From positions 757,343 to 821,342 of the forward strand of contig JABAKD010000016.1 in assembly GCA_012845835.1 (NCBI GenBank): a stretch of DNA of 64,000 nucleotides. Reading direction: 5' to 3'. Of the stretch, positions 23,841 through 36,100 are shown piece by piece. The stretch comes from Undaria pinnatifida. Lineage: Eukaryota > Sar > Phaeophyceae > Laminariales > Alariaceae. The notes below the pieces were generated by a model, which saw nothing but the letters and a program-made list of their open reading frames with translations, had not been told where the DNA came from and searched no databases. Numbering within the stretch: position 1 is the first letter of the stretch; each line of letters opens with the position of its first letter. The position numbers and the translations under genes were made by a program.

Positions 23841-25190
23841 TGATATCCGTGACCGGACGCGCGCCGCGGCTGGTAGCGCCTTGACATTGCCTTTCTAAGG
23901 GTTGTTGGTGGCCGGCGGCAATCGGGCTGTAACTTTTCTGGGTACAACGCCGGTGTGCGCTGGGATCGGATTGAAAGTGCGCCCGACGGTAATCAATGTA
24001 TTTCACAGCGTCATACATACACATGTTAATCTTTAGACACTGTACGCCTGCACCCACGGTTTTGGGAACGTATTTGTGATTACTCTCGGGTAAATTTTGA
24101 CAGTTCAATCAGCCGCCTTGAACGAGTTCAACAAGCGGAGATGTTTCCCGCAGAAAGCCGTTGGAAAACCAGGACGCTTGCCGGAAGATCCTGCTGCGCG
24201 TGTTGCTACGCTTTTTGTACATGGTGTGGCCGTGTGAAGCAGCCGTACGATGCCGTTTTAAGAAATTATATTGCTTTTCCTACTGGAGTTGGTCTACACC
24301 CAGTCGCTTAAATCGAGACCACTACTGTGTAAACCTAGGGGGTCAATCGCTAAACAATAGATCGACACCTTCCACACAGGAACAGTGCGTGGGGCGCCAA
24401 TATAAAAAAAACTAAGCGAGGCATTACGAATTCAGACCAAGCAACCCCATGCGAAATCGGCGCCATAGCCTATGATGGCATTGAAAAAAAAGGTACCAGG
24501 TATACGTTATATCGGACGCACCACCAATGTCCGACCAGGAGTCCGTCCGCACGTGCCAACAAACTTTTGTGAATTGTTGCCCACTAGCTCCGGCGACGAA
24601 ACTACTCCCAGCCAGATTAAAGATCGGTTCTGAATTCCGTTTTTCTGTGCGGTCAACCAACGCGAACCACGGAGACCTCTCCAGCGCAGGACAGGCGTTC
24701 CGGTTGAAAAATCGATCATCCACAACCGACCAAATGCCGCACTGCACACTGCACACGCTTGACGCCAAGAAACAAGAACAAACGATCGCCGCGAAGGACC
24801 GCAGGGTTCGGCAACGTTAAATCAAGCACCACATTGAAGGCGAACCCTGCTACTGTCTACATCGACGCTGCCGGAACAAATGCCAATATAACGCATCTGA
24901 ACCCTACAAAACCTCCATTCCGTCGACAGCTTTAGGCCAGACTTCCATCCCATCAATGCCTTTAGGCGCACAACAAGAGCGAAATATACCAGCATGGGCA
25001 CAACAAAGTCACATTCGCGGGAGCGGCGAACGTTCTGTAGCCCATCAATGCCTTCAGGCGCACAACAAGAGCGAACTATACCAGCATGGGCACAACAAAG
25101 TCACAGTCGCGGGAGCGGCGAACGTTTTGTAGCCCTAGTCGCTCGGAGTGGCGCGACAACGGCCACGGCCCATTGCTAGGGCGGGCGAGG
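23841..25190. other. Convergent intergenic region FAM221/PRCC
   Basis: Lies between two 3' ends. A plus-strand ATG frame at 24527-24820 codes 97 residues (MSDQESVRTC start) with mixed composition, but no splice or family support. The 92-bp tandem repeat at 24951-25134 is the other content. Nothing else was recognised. Confidence 0.5.
24951..25134. repeat. 92-bp tandem repeat, two copies
   Basis: Units begin CATCAATGCCTT at 24951 and 25043 and differ at only a few positions. They include GGCGCACAACAAGAGCGAA and GGGAGCGGCGAACGTT. A shorter, more diverged piece precedes them. Confidence 0.92.
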
Positions 25191-28100
25191 TCACCAGCCG
25201 TACTTGGCGTGGGTCTGCGCCTTCGTCAACCTGGAGGCGCCGCTACGCTCCATCAAGTCGCGCTCCATGCTGGCCGCCTGAACCGCCAGCTGGTTGATTT
25301 GGTGTTTGCGTTTCTGCATCGACGTCGGCTCCAGCGTTTTCTGCAAACGAGAGAAATTGCAGGTTGCGGCGAAAGACAGCAAGGAACATTTTAGCCCGCG
25401 GGGGGGAAACATAGAATGCCGTAAATGGCATTTTATTTCTGGAGTCTTAGACTACAGTGATCCCTTTCGGGCTGCACCCTTTCGGAGGTTTTGTAGTTGG
25501 AGTTGGGTGCGTTTTCGCAGTGGCAAGGAGGGTAACAGAGATACGACCCGTCAACACGCGCTCGGCAGCTTGAGTGCCTGCGGCATCTCTCCTACTCTTA
25601 GGGTATCTCTCCTGCGAATAACGCAACGAGGAGACTGCGCTTCCGGGAGCGAGACAACGAGTCTTCCTTCTCCCTCGGGTATAGCTCACCATAGTTTGTC
25701 CGGTGTGGGGGTCGTAAACGCTACCCTCGATATGCTTCTGGTCCTGCTTCATCGCAGCCGTCATCGGCTTCGATCGCAGTGGGTTGTACTCGTTGCTCCC
25801 CTGGTGGAGATCCATTACTGGCAGCTGGAACGCCCATGGTCGGAACGAAGCAACCAGGGGGGGGGGGGGGGGTAAAGTTATCTCGTTTGTTTTCCATCAC
25901 TCCCTTTGGGAGTTGAGAGGGCAAACCCGCCAAATTAGAAGACCATCACAGCATCAGCCACGCGAAGCAGCAAGTCTAAAGGGGTAGGGACATGTCCAAG
26001 GTGGAAAATATCGAGCTGCAAGACATGCGGGGAGCATGGTAAACCTCGTACAGCTGCATGTTCTTTTGCTGCGACGGTTAGACTAAAAGTGCCGCAGTCT
26101 CATTTTTTTTCGCCAAACACGGATAATAAGGCAGCTGAAACCTCCGTAACTAAAGCAATGCGTCGACCAACCTCGAGCGCACAGACACGGGGGGGGGGGG
26201 AGGGGGCGTCCTTATTTGGTGCTTGCCTGAGTCATTTGACCATTGTCCGTGCATCCCTTGCGAGACGGAGCACCGCGTGAGCATGGGCGTTCACATGTCT
26301 TCCGAGTTTTCTTTAGTCAACACATCAGCGCTATCATAGGGTTAATGCCAGCACGACAGTAACACCTATATTTTAAGCGCGGCACCAGGATTAGGAGGCC
26401 CTTCGAGAACCCCCCCCTCCTCCAGATACGTGTGGGCATGGGGCTCGATACGGCAGTGCATGTCACCATGTCGCCTCACGCAACACGAATGCGCCTTGCA
26501 AGAGTGCCCGGAATCATTGATCATGTTCGACCCCCGCGATTACTCTTCGTAAAGACTTTCAAGTTCACACCGCCGCCGGGGAGGGGTATGGTGCTTCCAC
26601 CCACACGCGCAGCAATATATTACGATATTATACTTCGAAATACCAGGCACTACAGTAGTAGACGTAACCTTCGAGTCCACAACAGCATCCACTGTTTTCA
26701 CGATAGTAAACGTGTGTGCAGGCCAGACCTAGGATATCAAACAACAGAATAGCTCAAAACCAAAAACGCACGCGCGCGCGCAAAGCAAGGCAACTGCTCC
26801 AGCACTGCATGTCGATACAGACGGCAAATACGCGGCACGAACAAGCCCATGAAAAGGAACGAGATGCAAGGCAACTGCTCCAGCACTGCATGTCGATACA
26901 GTCGGCAAATACGCGGCACCAACAAGTCCATGAAAAGCAACTATGTGTGAGGACAAAACATCGGGGCCGCGACATCAAACGGTAAAACGGACGCCGGACG
27001 CTCGCGGGGCGCGCGGTTTTTCCACCTTGTTTCCCAACGCTCCTAGGTCTCCTCGTGCCAAAGCGCGTTCCATATCTCTTCCTTTTCGCCTGCTGGCCTT
27101 GCCCCCCGCGCTGCCAAAATCGTCCTCGTAAGTGGAACTCCCTTGCTGTGCTCCCTGCTGTGCTCCGAAATTCGCCGCTCCAGGCACCACACCAGGATTG
27201 TACGGGGCTTGCTGCTGCTGCTGATATTGCTGGTGCTGTTCACGGAAGCACCGATAGGGACACGGTGCGGAAGTGGGTTTCGAGTATGATATTGTGCCGA
27301 GTGTGGTATCGTTTCGCGCGTGATAGCATTTTGATAACTATATGGTTTGTCACACGATTCCCCTTGAAGCATAATATCGCTCTGAGCATGATATCCTTTG
27401 GGTTATGATATTGTTTCGAGCATGATCTCGCGTGGTGTGTGATATCCTTCGGCCCATGATATTGCCTGTAGAATGATCACGAGGATGATACAGCCCCGAG
27501 AAAGGTAACCGCTCGGTATAGCTGGCGATAGCTGTGTTGCGCGATCCTGTGTGTCGCGCGATCCTGTGTGTCGCGCGATACAATGCCAGCGAGCGAACTA
27601 CTGCTTATGTAATGTACAAAGCTTCTGAACATGGTTGTACAAAATAGGTTTTGACTCATGACAAACTTACTGAAAACGGGCGACCGGTGTACTACGCAGC
27701 TTGCAAAGATGAGTATTGACCCTAAATTTGTCCAACTCACAGCTGACGTTGCAGAATAGAAGAATATGATAATTGTATAGAATAGTGAGGGCTGCTGATA
27801 ATTAATCGGGCAGCGTTCGAGGTTCGTCCCCGTTATATACCTGGTACGTATGATGAAGGCCCGATGAAAGCACACCGCAGACAACAGGAAACATTTTCAG
27901 CGACTAGAGAGCAGCGAGCCGGTTGCAAGAGGGAAATAAAGCACAGGTGCAGCAAAGCACAACCATATCTAACACCCATCGTCGCCTCATACGTACGTAT
28001 CATGGGACTCGATGCCACGCCGCAACGCGTCGAACTTGTACTGCATTGGTTAAATGTGTCCCCTTTCGAATCTGAGACTACACGCACCCGTCTCCAACAG

Positions 28101-29211
28101 CTCTATGGGCTACATGCTGGTGTATAGGTATCGAAGCGCACCTCAACTGATGCACCATACGCCATTTCATACGCTCCACCTCCTGTTTCTGCTGCTGCTG
28201 CTTGCGACGCTTCTCCCTCCTGCCAAGCGTACGCTAACCCTCCCTCCCCTTGCGGCATCTCACCCCACTGCCCCGCACATTGCCCCTGCGACCCCTTCTC
28301 CATCTGCGGAGGCATTCCGCCATGCTCTATCCCCGGAATCACACCCACACCCGCTCCTTCCTCATCCAATATCTTGCCGTTGTCCGGTAATAACGCTGCG
28401 CCGACGGCGCCACCCGGCTTTGCTCGGGAGGGGAGGGTGAACAGCGGAGTGCTGATGCTGTTGCTGCTGCCAGAGCCAGCGCTAGCACCAGACGTGCCCG
28501 TTTTTGCGTAAATGCTCGCGAGCAGATCGTCCCCGTCCCCATCAGAGTCGGGCTCTTTCTCTTTCTCTTCCTCGGCTGCGTATTCTGCACCACCCCCACC
28601 ACCCCCTCCACCTGGTGGTGATGATGTGACTGCGTGGTCTGGGGCGCCGGGGGTAGCCGTGGTTGCACGTGAGATTTTTCCACTCCCTTTTTTGCCTGGT
28701 GCTGTAGCTGATGCTGCTTCTGTTGCTGCTTCTGTTGCTGCTTCTGTTGCTGCTGCTGTTGCTTTTACTGCCTTTTTGGATTTCTTTTGGGCTGTCTTCG
28801 CAGCGGCGACGTCTCGTCGCTTTTGCTGAGACTTGAGGAGGATGTCATCCACGCTCGTGGTAGTAGACGGTTTCGGCAACAGCGACAGCAGGTTGTTGGG
28901 GTTGCTTCCGGCCGGTCGGGAGATTTTGGGGGGCTTCTTCTCAGGGGCCTCGTCGGAGTCGCTGTCGCCTAGGGCGTCGCCCCGGGCAAGCGCGGCCTGA
29001 ATTTCTGGGGACAAGACCAGGGCGTTGACGACCTTGGTCTTCGACTTCGAGCCCAGCTTGCTTCTCCTCTTCTTGTGTCCGTGACGATGCCTTGACGTCG
29101 CTGGTGCTGGCGCTGCAGGCGCTTTGCCTTTGCCCCTTGCTTTGTGGTGTTGGTGCACTGCTGCTGGTGTTGGAACTGCTGCTGCGATCATCGGGGAGGA
29201 CATCGACTTGA

Positions 29212-29252
<41 letters not shown>

Positions 29253-29320
29253 GGCGGTGGCGGCTGCTGCTGCTGCTCGTCATCATCGTCGGAGGAATCG
29301 TAACCCCCAACCAGGTTCAT
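25191..29320 (-). CDS. PRCC: PRCC-family nuclear protein (mitotic checkpoint regulator, MAD2B-interacting)
   Basis: Four exons: 29320-28142, 27235-27026, 25824-25690, 25340-25191; all introns phase 0; 557 residues. The start is the ATG giving MNLVGGYDSSDDDDE, the family's N-terminal acidic block. Upstream in-frame codons exist but do not match. Residues 16-36 are mostly Gln/Pro, a basic stretch HKKRRSKLGSKSK (about 82-94) may be an NLS, and LLSLLPKP (144-151) is the family motif. The last exon ends KRKHQINQLAVQA ... QTHAKYGW, matching the conserved PRCC C terminus (KHQI..L / QTxAKYGF). Human PRCC is a nuclear, splicing-associated protein that binds MAD2B. Exon 2 is Gln/Gly-rich, then GRDMERALARGDLGALG. 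An alternative acceptor 17 bp into exon 3 cannot be excluded. Confidence 0.9.
26785..26945. repeat. 81-bp tandem repeat in PRCC intron 2
   Basis: Two units starting GCAAGGCAACTGCTCC at 26785 and 26866, differing at few sites. Because 81 is a multiple of three, frames stay open through both units on each strand, so the Cys/Val-rich open frames here are not evidence of coding. Confidence 0.92.
27270..27480. repeat. Degenerate GATATTG/GATATCC repeat
   Basis: A loose 20-25 bp periodicity of motifs such as GAGCATGATATCC, TATGATATTG and TGATATCCTTCGG sits in PRCC intron 1, directly upstream of the acceptor of exon 27235-27026. Confidence 0.6.
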
Positions 29321-29805
29321 CGCACATGCAGCGTATCCTCCTGTGTGAAGCAGTGGTCTTCGGTCAACACAGCAGAAGTCCCTCTTCCCTCCACATTCGA
29401 GATTGTCGGCTTGCTGGGAGAATTTGGGTTTTCTCACAAGAGGAGTTGGGCGAGGCACTGCGGGGACCTGTAATATTCTGAATTCCGGGGCCAAAATCGA
29501 AATATTCCCGGGAGTTCAATCGAATATGTTGCCCGAAACTTGCATCAGTTTTTTCGGTGATTTTGTTGCGCAATTGTTTTCGGATTTTTCGGAAAAACAA
29601 GCTCGCCGGGCGCAGGCAAGAGGTGCAGTAACAGCAGTGGTGCAGTGTGGTAGTAGAGCACCCTCCAACCTAGCCCCAGGGCGTTAACGCCCCGTTCCAT
29701 CGTAGCCGCCGCTTGCACCCAAAGCTCCGGGGGCCGGGCACTGCGTGCACAAGGTCGTGGCCTGTCGGCGTGCGGTTTTGGCACTGCTTCGTGCAAAGCA
29801 AAAGC
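29321..29805. promoter_or_regulatory. Putative bidirectional promoter PRCC / RWP-RK
   Basis: Only 485 bp separate the two divergent start codons. It must contain both 5' leaders and the promoters. The RWP-RK side shows CAAT-like and G-rich stretches but no TATA box I would defend. Confidence 0.6.
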
Positions 29806-30128
29806 ATGAGCACCAACCATGAAGCGTCTTCACATCATTCATCATCTCGTGAAGATGCTTCCGTACTCGACGGACGTTCGACTTCTTCCAGTGTAGCACT
29901 AGCAGCACTTTATTCCGTCGATCGACCACCGCACGCCGGCCGCGCCCCCACACAAGGAGAAAGCGCAGCTGCATCAAGCGGCGCATTCGCGAGGAGGGGC
30001 GACCAGGGCACCGACAGTCGTGCCGCGGGCGCTGGACGCGATATGAGCACGGAGCAGAAGCGAGAGTCGGAGGGAGAGAGAGTCGACGGGGAGGGCCGTG
30101 CGGTGAAGAGGACACGAGTCGAAGGAAG
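29806..30128 (+). CDS. RWP-RK gene exon 1
   Basis: Starts MSTNHEASSHHSSSRED, Ser/Arg/Gly-rich and low in structure, and ends GRAVKRTRVEG before donor AAG|GTGAGG (phase 2). An earlier in-frame start at 29713 is not an ATG, so 29806 is preferred. Confidence 0.8.
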
Positions 30129-33100
30129 GTGAGGTTGAAGACTTTTCAATTTCCTTGCAATGAAAGCCATAGTCGGTCTCAGGGTCTGCTCGACATCGGA
30201 GAGAACGACCAAAGCCTGGCGTCGGTGGTGGTGTCAGGTCTGGGCTAGAGGATGGCAGAGCAACGACCGGCGACGGGTGGCCCCTCTCGTTCAGCCCGGC
30301 GGCGATTAGGTACGGCCGGCAGCCAGCCAGGTTTTTTTGCCCTGCCGACCACCGCGCAACACTAAAGAAAAGTGACGGACTTTTTGCGTCGTTGTTGCTG
30401 CTTGCCTGACAAGTACATACATACAGCTGCTGTTGCACTCTTGAAAGGTTGTTGTTCTTTCTCTTTCTCGTGCTCTCGTCGTTTTCTGCTTGTGCACACG
30501 GCAGGGGGAGCAGCGCGGCGCAGCGAGCCGCGGCCAGCGAAGCATGCAAGAGCATCACGCTGAAAGCTCTTCAAGCGCAATACCATCGTCCTCTCTCAGA
30601 TGGTAAGTCACACATCTAACGGCAGTCTCGAGTCTCAAGTCGCCCATGTTTTTTTTTCTAGTTTTCAGGCACCCTCTATATCGTGCTGCGCGTACGCATG
30701 CCGACCGAATCGCAGCCGCCCGACCCTTTTGTCAAGTGCATGCAGCGATGACAGCAATCGACTGCTGCCTTGCATCGGCGCGCACAGCAACCTCCGGCTG
30801 CTGCTGCTGCTGTGGCTCACTGCCTCGCCCGAGCCGTAAATCAATCATCCCGCGCGAAAGAAGAGGCGCCACTCTCTTTTTTCGCTCTTTTGTTTTTTCG
30901 TTGACGTATTTTTTGGTGGTTTCTTTCTCATCCCCCTTTTCAAGCAGTGCTTTTTCGCGGGCTCTTGTGTGAAACCGCACACAAAAACCCAATGTGTCAG
31001 GTGCTAAATGTGTCACAACACCAGAGCAAAGCAGGCATCATCGCATGTACGCAGACCGTAAGATACACAAACCAACCCGGTGCAACTGCAAGAGCCGATC
31101 GAGCACCTCGGACCGCAAGCTCGCGGAGCTGACCCTCCAGCCGATTGCATTGAAGCTGGAGCACGGCGGTTGTTTGTTCGCCCCCACCGCTCAAGACCGG
31201 GGACCCAGATTTTTTGATTTATTATTTTTTAGCTGATACTGCTGTAACCATTTTTTGGCTGATTCATCCGTTTCATTTCTACTCTTTCGTGTACAAGGTA
31301 CTATTAATAGAGATGATGCGAGTATTTGCAGAAAGGGCCGGCAATTCCACTGCTGCTCCTACGTAGATGGCTGCTGTACGGAGCGCGCTGCGTTTTTTTT
31401 TTTTTTTTTTTCTCACGCAGACAGAGCCGTGAAAGCGAATTTCGACTTCAGATAATCAACTACTGTTGACATCATCATCAATCATCACCGTTTTATTATC
31501 ATGACACAGATCATCACCATCATCGTTGTTAGCAGCAGCAGAAAAGGGAAAGTTGCATTTCTCGCGCTTGTATGTTTTCGTTAAGTGCGAGTTTTTTCTT
31601 CTTTCTTCCGATTCCTGGTTTTGACAATCTGTTTTGACGAAGAAGTATTTTTGGGTGCCATTTTACATGACGCCCCAGTGCTCAGCCCAGCCCAGCATCC
31701 AGCACACCCAGCACATCCCCCAGCTAGCGGTCACATTATCATGACTAGACTGCGGTTGGGTAGTTGATACGATATGCTATGATATGATACGCGCGGTCAT
31801 CTTTGGTCGTCCGTGCACTTCAATCGCCCCCCATCGCTCCCCATCCTATTACCTCTCGCTCCCTCTGCCCCCCTCCCCCCCCGTCTCCCCACAGTCCACA
31901 AATTTGCCGGCGCTGCTGATTCTTCCTTCTCGCTGCCGCTTCTGACGCCCCCTCGCTCCCTCCCTTTGCAGTGGCGAGAGATCTCCGAGTGTCAGTAGCG
32001 AGGCTCTTGAAAAAATGCCGGGAGTTTGGCATCTTGCGATGGCCCTACCGCCATGTGAGTCTGGCTTTTTCTTGGCTTGTCTTCCCTTGTCTCGTCCAGC
32101 CTTGTCTCTCGTTTGCAGCACTTGGGGGAGTGGGGGGGCGCCATGATACGCCGTATCTTCCGTATAATACGGTAACGGTATATACGTGGGTGCGCGTTTT
32201 TCTGTCTTTTTTATTTTTTCGTGGCATGTGTTTGATAATTTGTATTTTTATTTTCGTCTTTTTTGAGGTCTTTTTAGTTTTTAGTCTTCTTGGTTCTAGC
32301 TTTTGCGTTTTTTTTTCTTGTTTGCCGTTATTTCGTATCGATTGTTGTCTCTCCCCTTCCTCCACCCCTCGCACCAGTCGTGTGCACGTGTGCACACCCG
32401 TCCCCTGAGAGAATGGTACGCACGCGGGGCCAGCAACGAAGCACTCATCAGATCACCATCTCTCCCTTGGGTTATTCATTATTCGATTAGTCTATTCATT
32501 ATTCTTACTTTTCAGTTTTGTTTTTCTTCCAGTGATTGGATCGGGAACAACGCCCCTGTCCTCCCCCTCCGCCACCTCCCTGGCCTCGTCTTTTTTGTTG
32601 TCGCAAGATGACGACGTGCTCATACCCCACTCGTACCCCAGGGGTATATATTCTGCGTACGGGCACTAGACCTATTAATATTTACGTCCATGACAATAAT
32701 GCGATACGCTGTCAGTGATCATCTCGCAACTCTCTGATGACTTATGGTGAATTGGTCGCATTAATAAATATGCGCGTGAGGTGCTTTCTTGACGCGTTTT
32801 CGATCGAATCAAGTTGTTTGTGAAGGTGGAGACGCGAAAACGGTCATGAGTAGTACTGCTTTCCCTATCTACTTTGTGGTACACAAGCATGATGAATACT
32901 AATAGTTTGTTTTTTGCTTGGCCTGATTTCTCGTTTTCGTCCATTCGTTCTCTCCATCTCCCTCTCTTTTTCTTCCGTCGCGTTGATATTGATGATGATA
33001 GCGATGACACTAGTCCAACGCCTACGGCACGTGAAAGAGAGGACACCCACGAGAGGATTCGTTTGTTCCGTCTTGTCTCATTGCGTCTTTCTGCATTTGT

Positions 33101-36100
33101 TCGTCTGTTTATGTCCTATTCCAGAACTCCTTCTCCTTATTTTTCTGTGTTTTTCGTTTTGTTTTATTCTACTGTATACTGCTGTGTGGTTTTTTCGAGT
33201 TTTTTTTGCTGTATTGTTCCTGCACGGTACGCTGGCATTTCAATTGTTTTCCTCTGTTCATTTGCGATTTATTAGTTGTTTTCGACCACAGAATTTGTAG
33301 CTGTGAGGATGAAGAATCGGATGAACACTGGGTGTTGCACTGATGTACTTGTGTAGCTACTGATGACGTTGGGTAGAAAGAACCAATTTAAGGTGAAGAC
33401 AGCACACATGAAGACCACAAGAGGTCATATGTGACGGGTCATGTGTTTTCTATAATATGACCAACCTGTATCATACCAGGTACCTGACCTGGTACGTGGT
33501 AATTTCTCTTTTTTCAAGCCGGAGATCGTCATTTTTCAAGTCCCGGCGACACCCGACCAAAAAACTAAAACTGAAACTACGCACATGCGATATACCATGT
33601 AAGGTACACGTGTAGTCTAGACAATATATTAATAGTTACATATTATACCCAGTACTATTTATATACCCCCCAAAAATATAGTCTATATATAAATGTATAC
33701 CAGGTATATATACCTTGTATGAAATGTCATGCCTATGAAAATATTATGCCTATGATATTCGAACTATTATTTGTAAAATGGTACAAGGCATGTGGTATGC
33801 ATCGACAACAACAACATGCATCGTATATACCACAGCCTTAGCTTTCCTTGAAGTCTCTTGTTGTTGCCGTCGCCATCGCCGTTGCTGCGAGCTCCCGTCT
33901 GGTGCTGTTGTGCTGCTGATGCTGCTGCTGCATCTGTGCCACTGCTTCTCATATACTACAACATTGACATTGAACCGCACGTCACATTTTAGTTCGCAAA
34001 TACCGATACGTTGCGAGAGCCCAACCCCCCACCCCCTCCATCCTCCCCCCTATGATACCGAACACATGACCCCAGTTAATTGTCGATAAGGATACTACAA
34101 CAGTAGTAGTAGTCCCGAAACGAATACACCGAAACGTGTAGGCTACAAACTAGGTACCTGGTATCCTGCTTGTGCTCTCAGAGATCATGACACGAAAGAG
34201 GCACAATGACAAATGTCTACCTAAAACACTGCACGAAAAAAGCTGGCACTTCAGAAGGCGCGAAGTGCTTGATTTGTAGATTGATTGGTGATTTGGCCTT
34301 TTTGGAGATGATGATGACCTGGTTTCATGCAATCCATCGTTTTCGCACTATTTATAATAATCTAGTGTTGTGATAATGTGATCATTTATACCATGCTGAT
34401 GGATGCTGGCCGGTGGCTGCTGAGCCTGGCGCCGTATTTCGCGTTGGATCGATGGACACGGGAAGGAGGCATTGTACTACAATGTTCACTCTATTCATAG
34501 TATAGATAGTACGATACGGCACGGTACGGTGGTACGGCACGGTATACGTACGGCGGTACAAGATCGGTTCATAAACCAAACTGTCGCTGGCTGGCTTCTT
34601 TCTACCACGGACCTGAAGACCCAAAACGCATGAGCGGATAGAAAAAACGCGGCTCGGATCAGCGAATACTCCCTACCCCCGGCCCGATCGATGATCTGGG
34701 TTGCGTTGAATGACCCCCTCCGAGTCTCGCGTGCGTTTTCGTCCTTTTACACTTTCCCTGTAATTTTGTAAATCGTGTACCAGGTGCAACATACTATACC
34801 TTCTGGAACATCTATGTTAAGTTGTTGATGCCGTCGAGCATCCGAACGGACGATTTTCGTTTTATTTTTTCATTTCTCACCAAAAAGTAAGAAAAATCGG
34901 AACGTCGTGTTTCCATCGGCCGGGGATCAGGGGTGGTTGCTCCAAAACGCTCGCCCACAAAAGTATGATCTGAATATTGACCTGTTGATAGTAGTATAGC
35001 CGGTCTGCGCGCCCCTCTTTTTTCTTCTTTGTTTTTGTGACAGCGCTGTCGTTCGATTGATTGTTAGGCTGTTTCTTACGCCAATTTGATCTGTTTCAGA
35101 GGGTATAATACAATGCACAAAATCAAATAGTACTGCCGCTGCGGATTTTCGAGTCCTTCACATTATCTTTTGTGTAAAATCATTAAAATTAAAATCATTC
35201 TAACATTTAATGGGGTTATGAGGTCGTGGCGTTCGTTCTGGGGGCGGCTTAGCCTACGCCTATGTGGTGCATGGATACTTACGTAACGTACACATCAATG
35301 GTCCCACCAACTATCATATACTTGCGTGCTGCCTGGTTGTATCGGTGTATTTATGACATTTTTAGCTCTTGATTGGACGGTGTACTAAGCGCGACTGACT
35401 CCGAGCTTCGAGAGCGTGCTGCTGTCACCTTTTTTTTTTTTTCTCCCGAAGTACAGTGTTTGGCACATGCTACTCCGGTACAGATAAGAGTGCAATCATA
35501 CATTTTTTTGCTCCGCTATGCCGATGTATTTGCCGATAGCGAGCCAAGAGTGGCGGAGGGGCGTTTGCTTGGTACCTGGTGGGTTGGCGCACCTCTCTTG
35601 CCGTGCCGCCCCTTGTTTTGTCCTGTCGAGCCTCCAGCCTCGGCGCGGCACGGCCACGCTCTCTTAAGATGGGAGACTGGAGATTCGAAAATCTTGGTGG
35701 AATTTTCGTGTGTCACAATATTTATTTTTTGCAATTCCAAATTCCCAACTACCGGCAAGCGCTGGTTGCAGCAGTGATGATACCCCGGGGGGCTATGGGC
35801 TATAGCAGCCGTAGGTGACATTTTATTAATGCTATAGCCCATAGCCCCGGGCCTACATGGGCTTTGATATGACGGCGTAGATATCAGATACTAGAACGCG
35901 TAGTCCGGGCCCGAAAGAGCCGGGCTAGAATATAAGGGTATTGTTTCTCTGGTTTTCTCGTTTTGATTCGTTACGTAATTCGTCCGTTCCTTGTTCCGTG
36001 GTTTTCGTTGCTCTTCAGTTGGTTGATGCATCCCACAACCCATTCAAACCCGTTGTTTGTTTTATCCGGTTGAGGTGGTCGATGGCGTTATCAATCGTGG

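Noticed and set aside
27864-28127. 87-codon plus-strand ATG frame
   Set aside because: Antisense within PRCC intron 1, no splice signals or family similarity.
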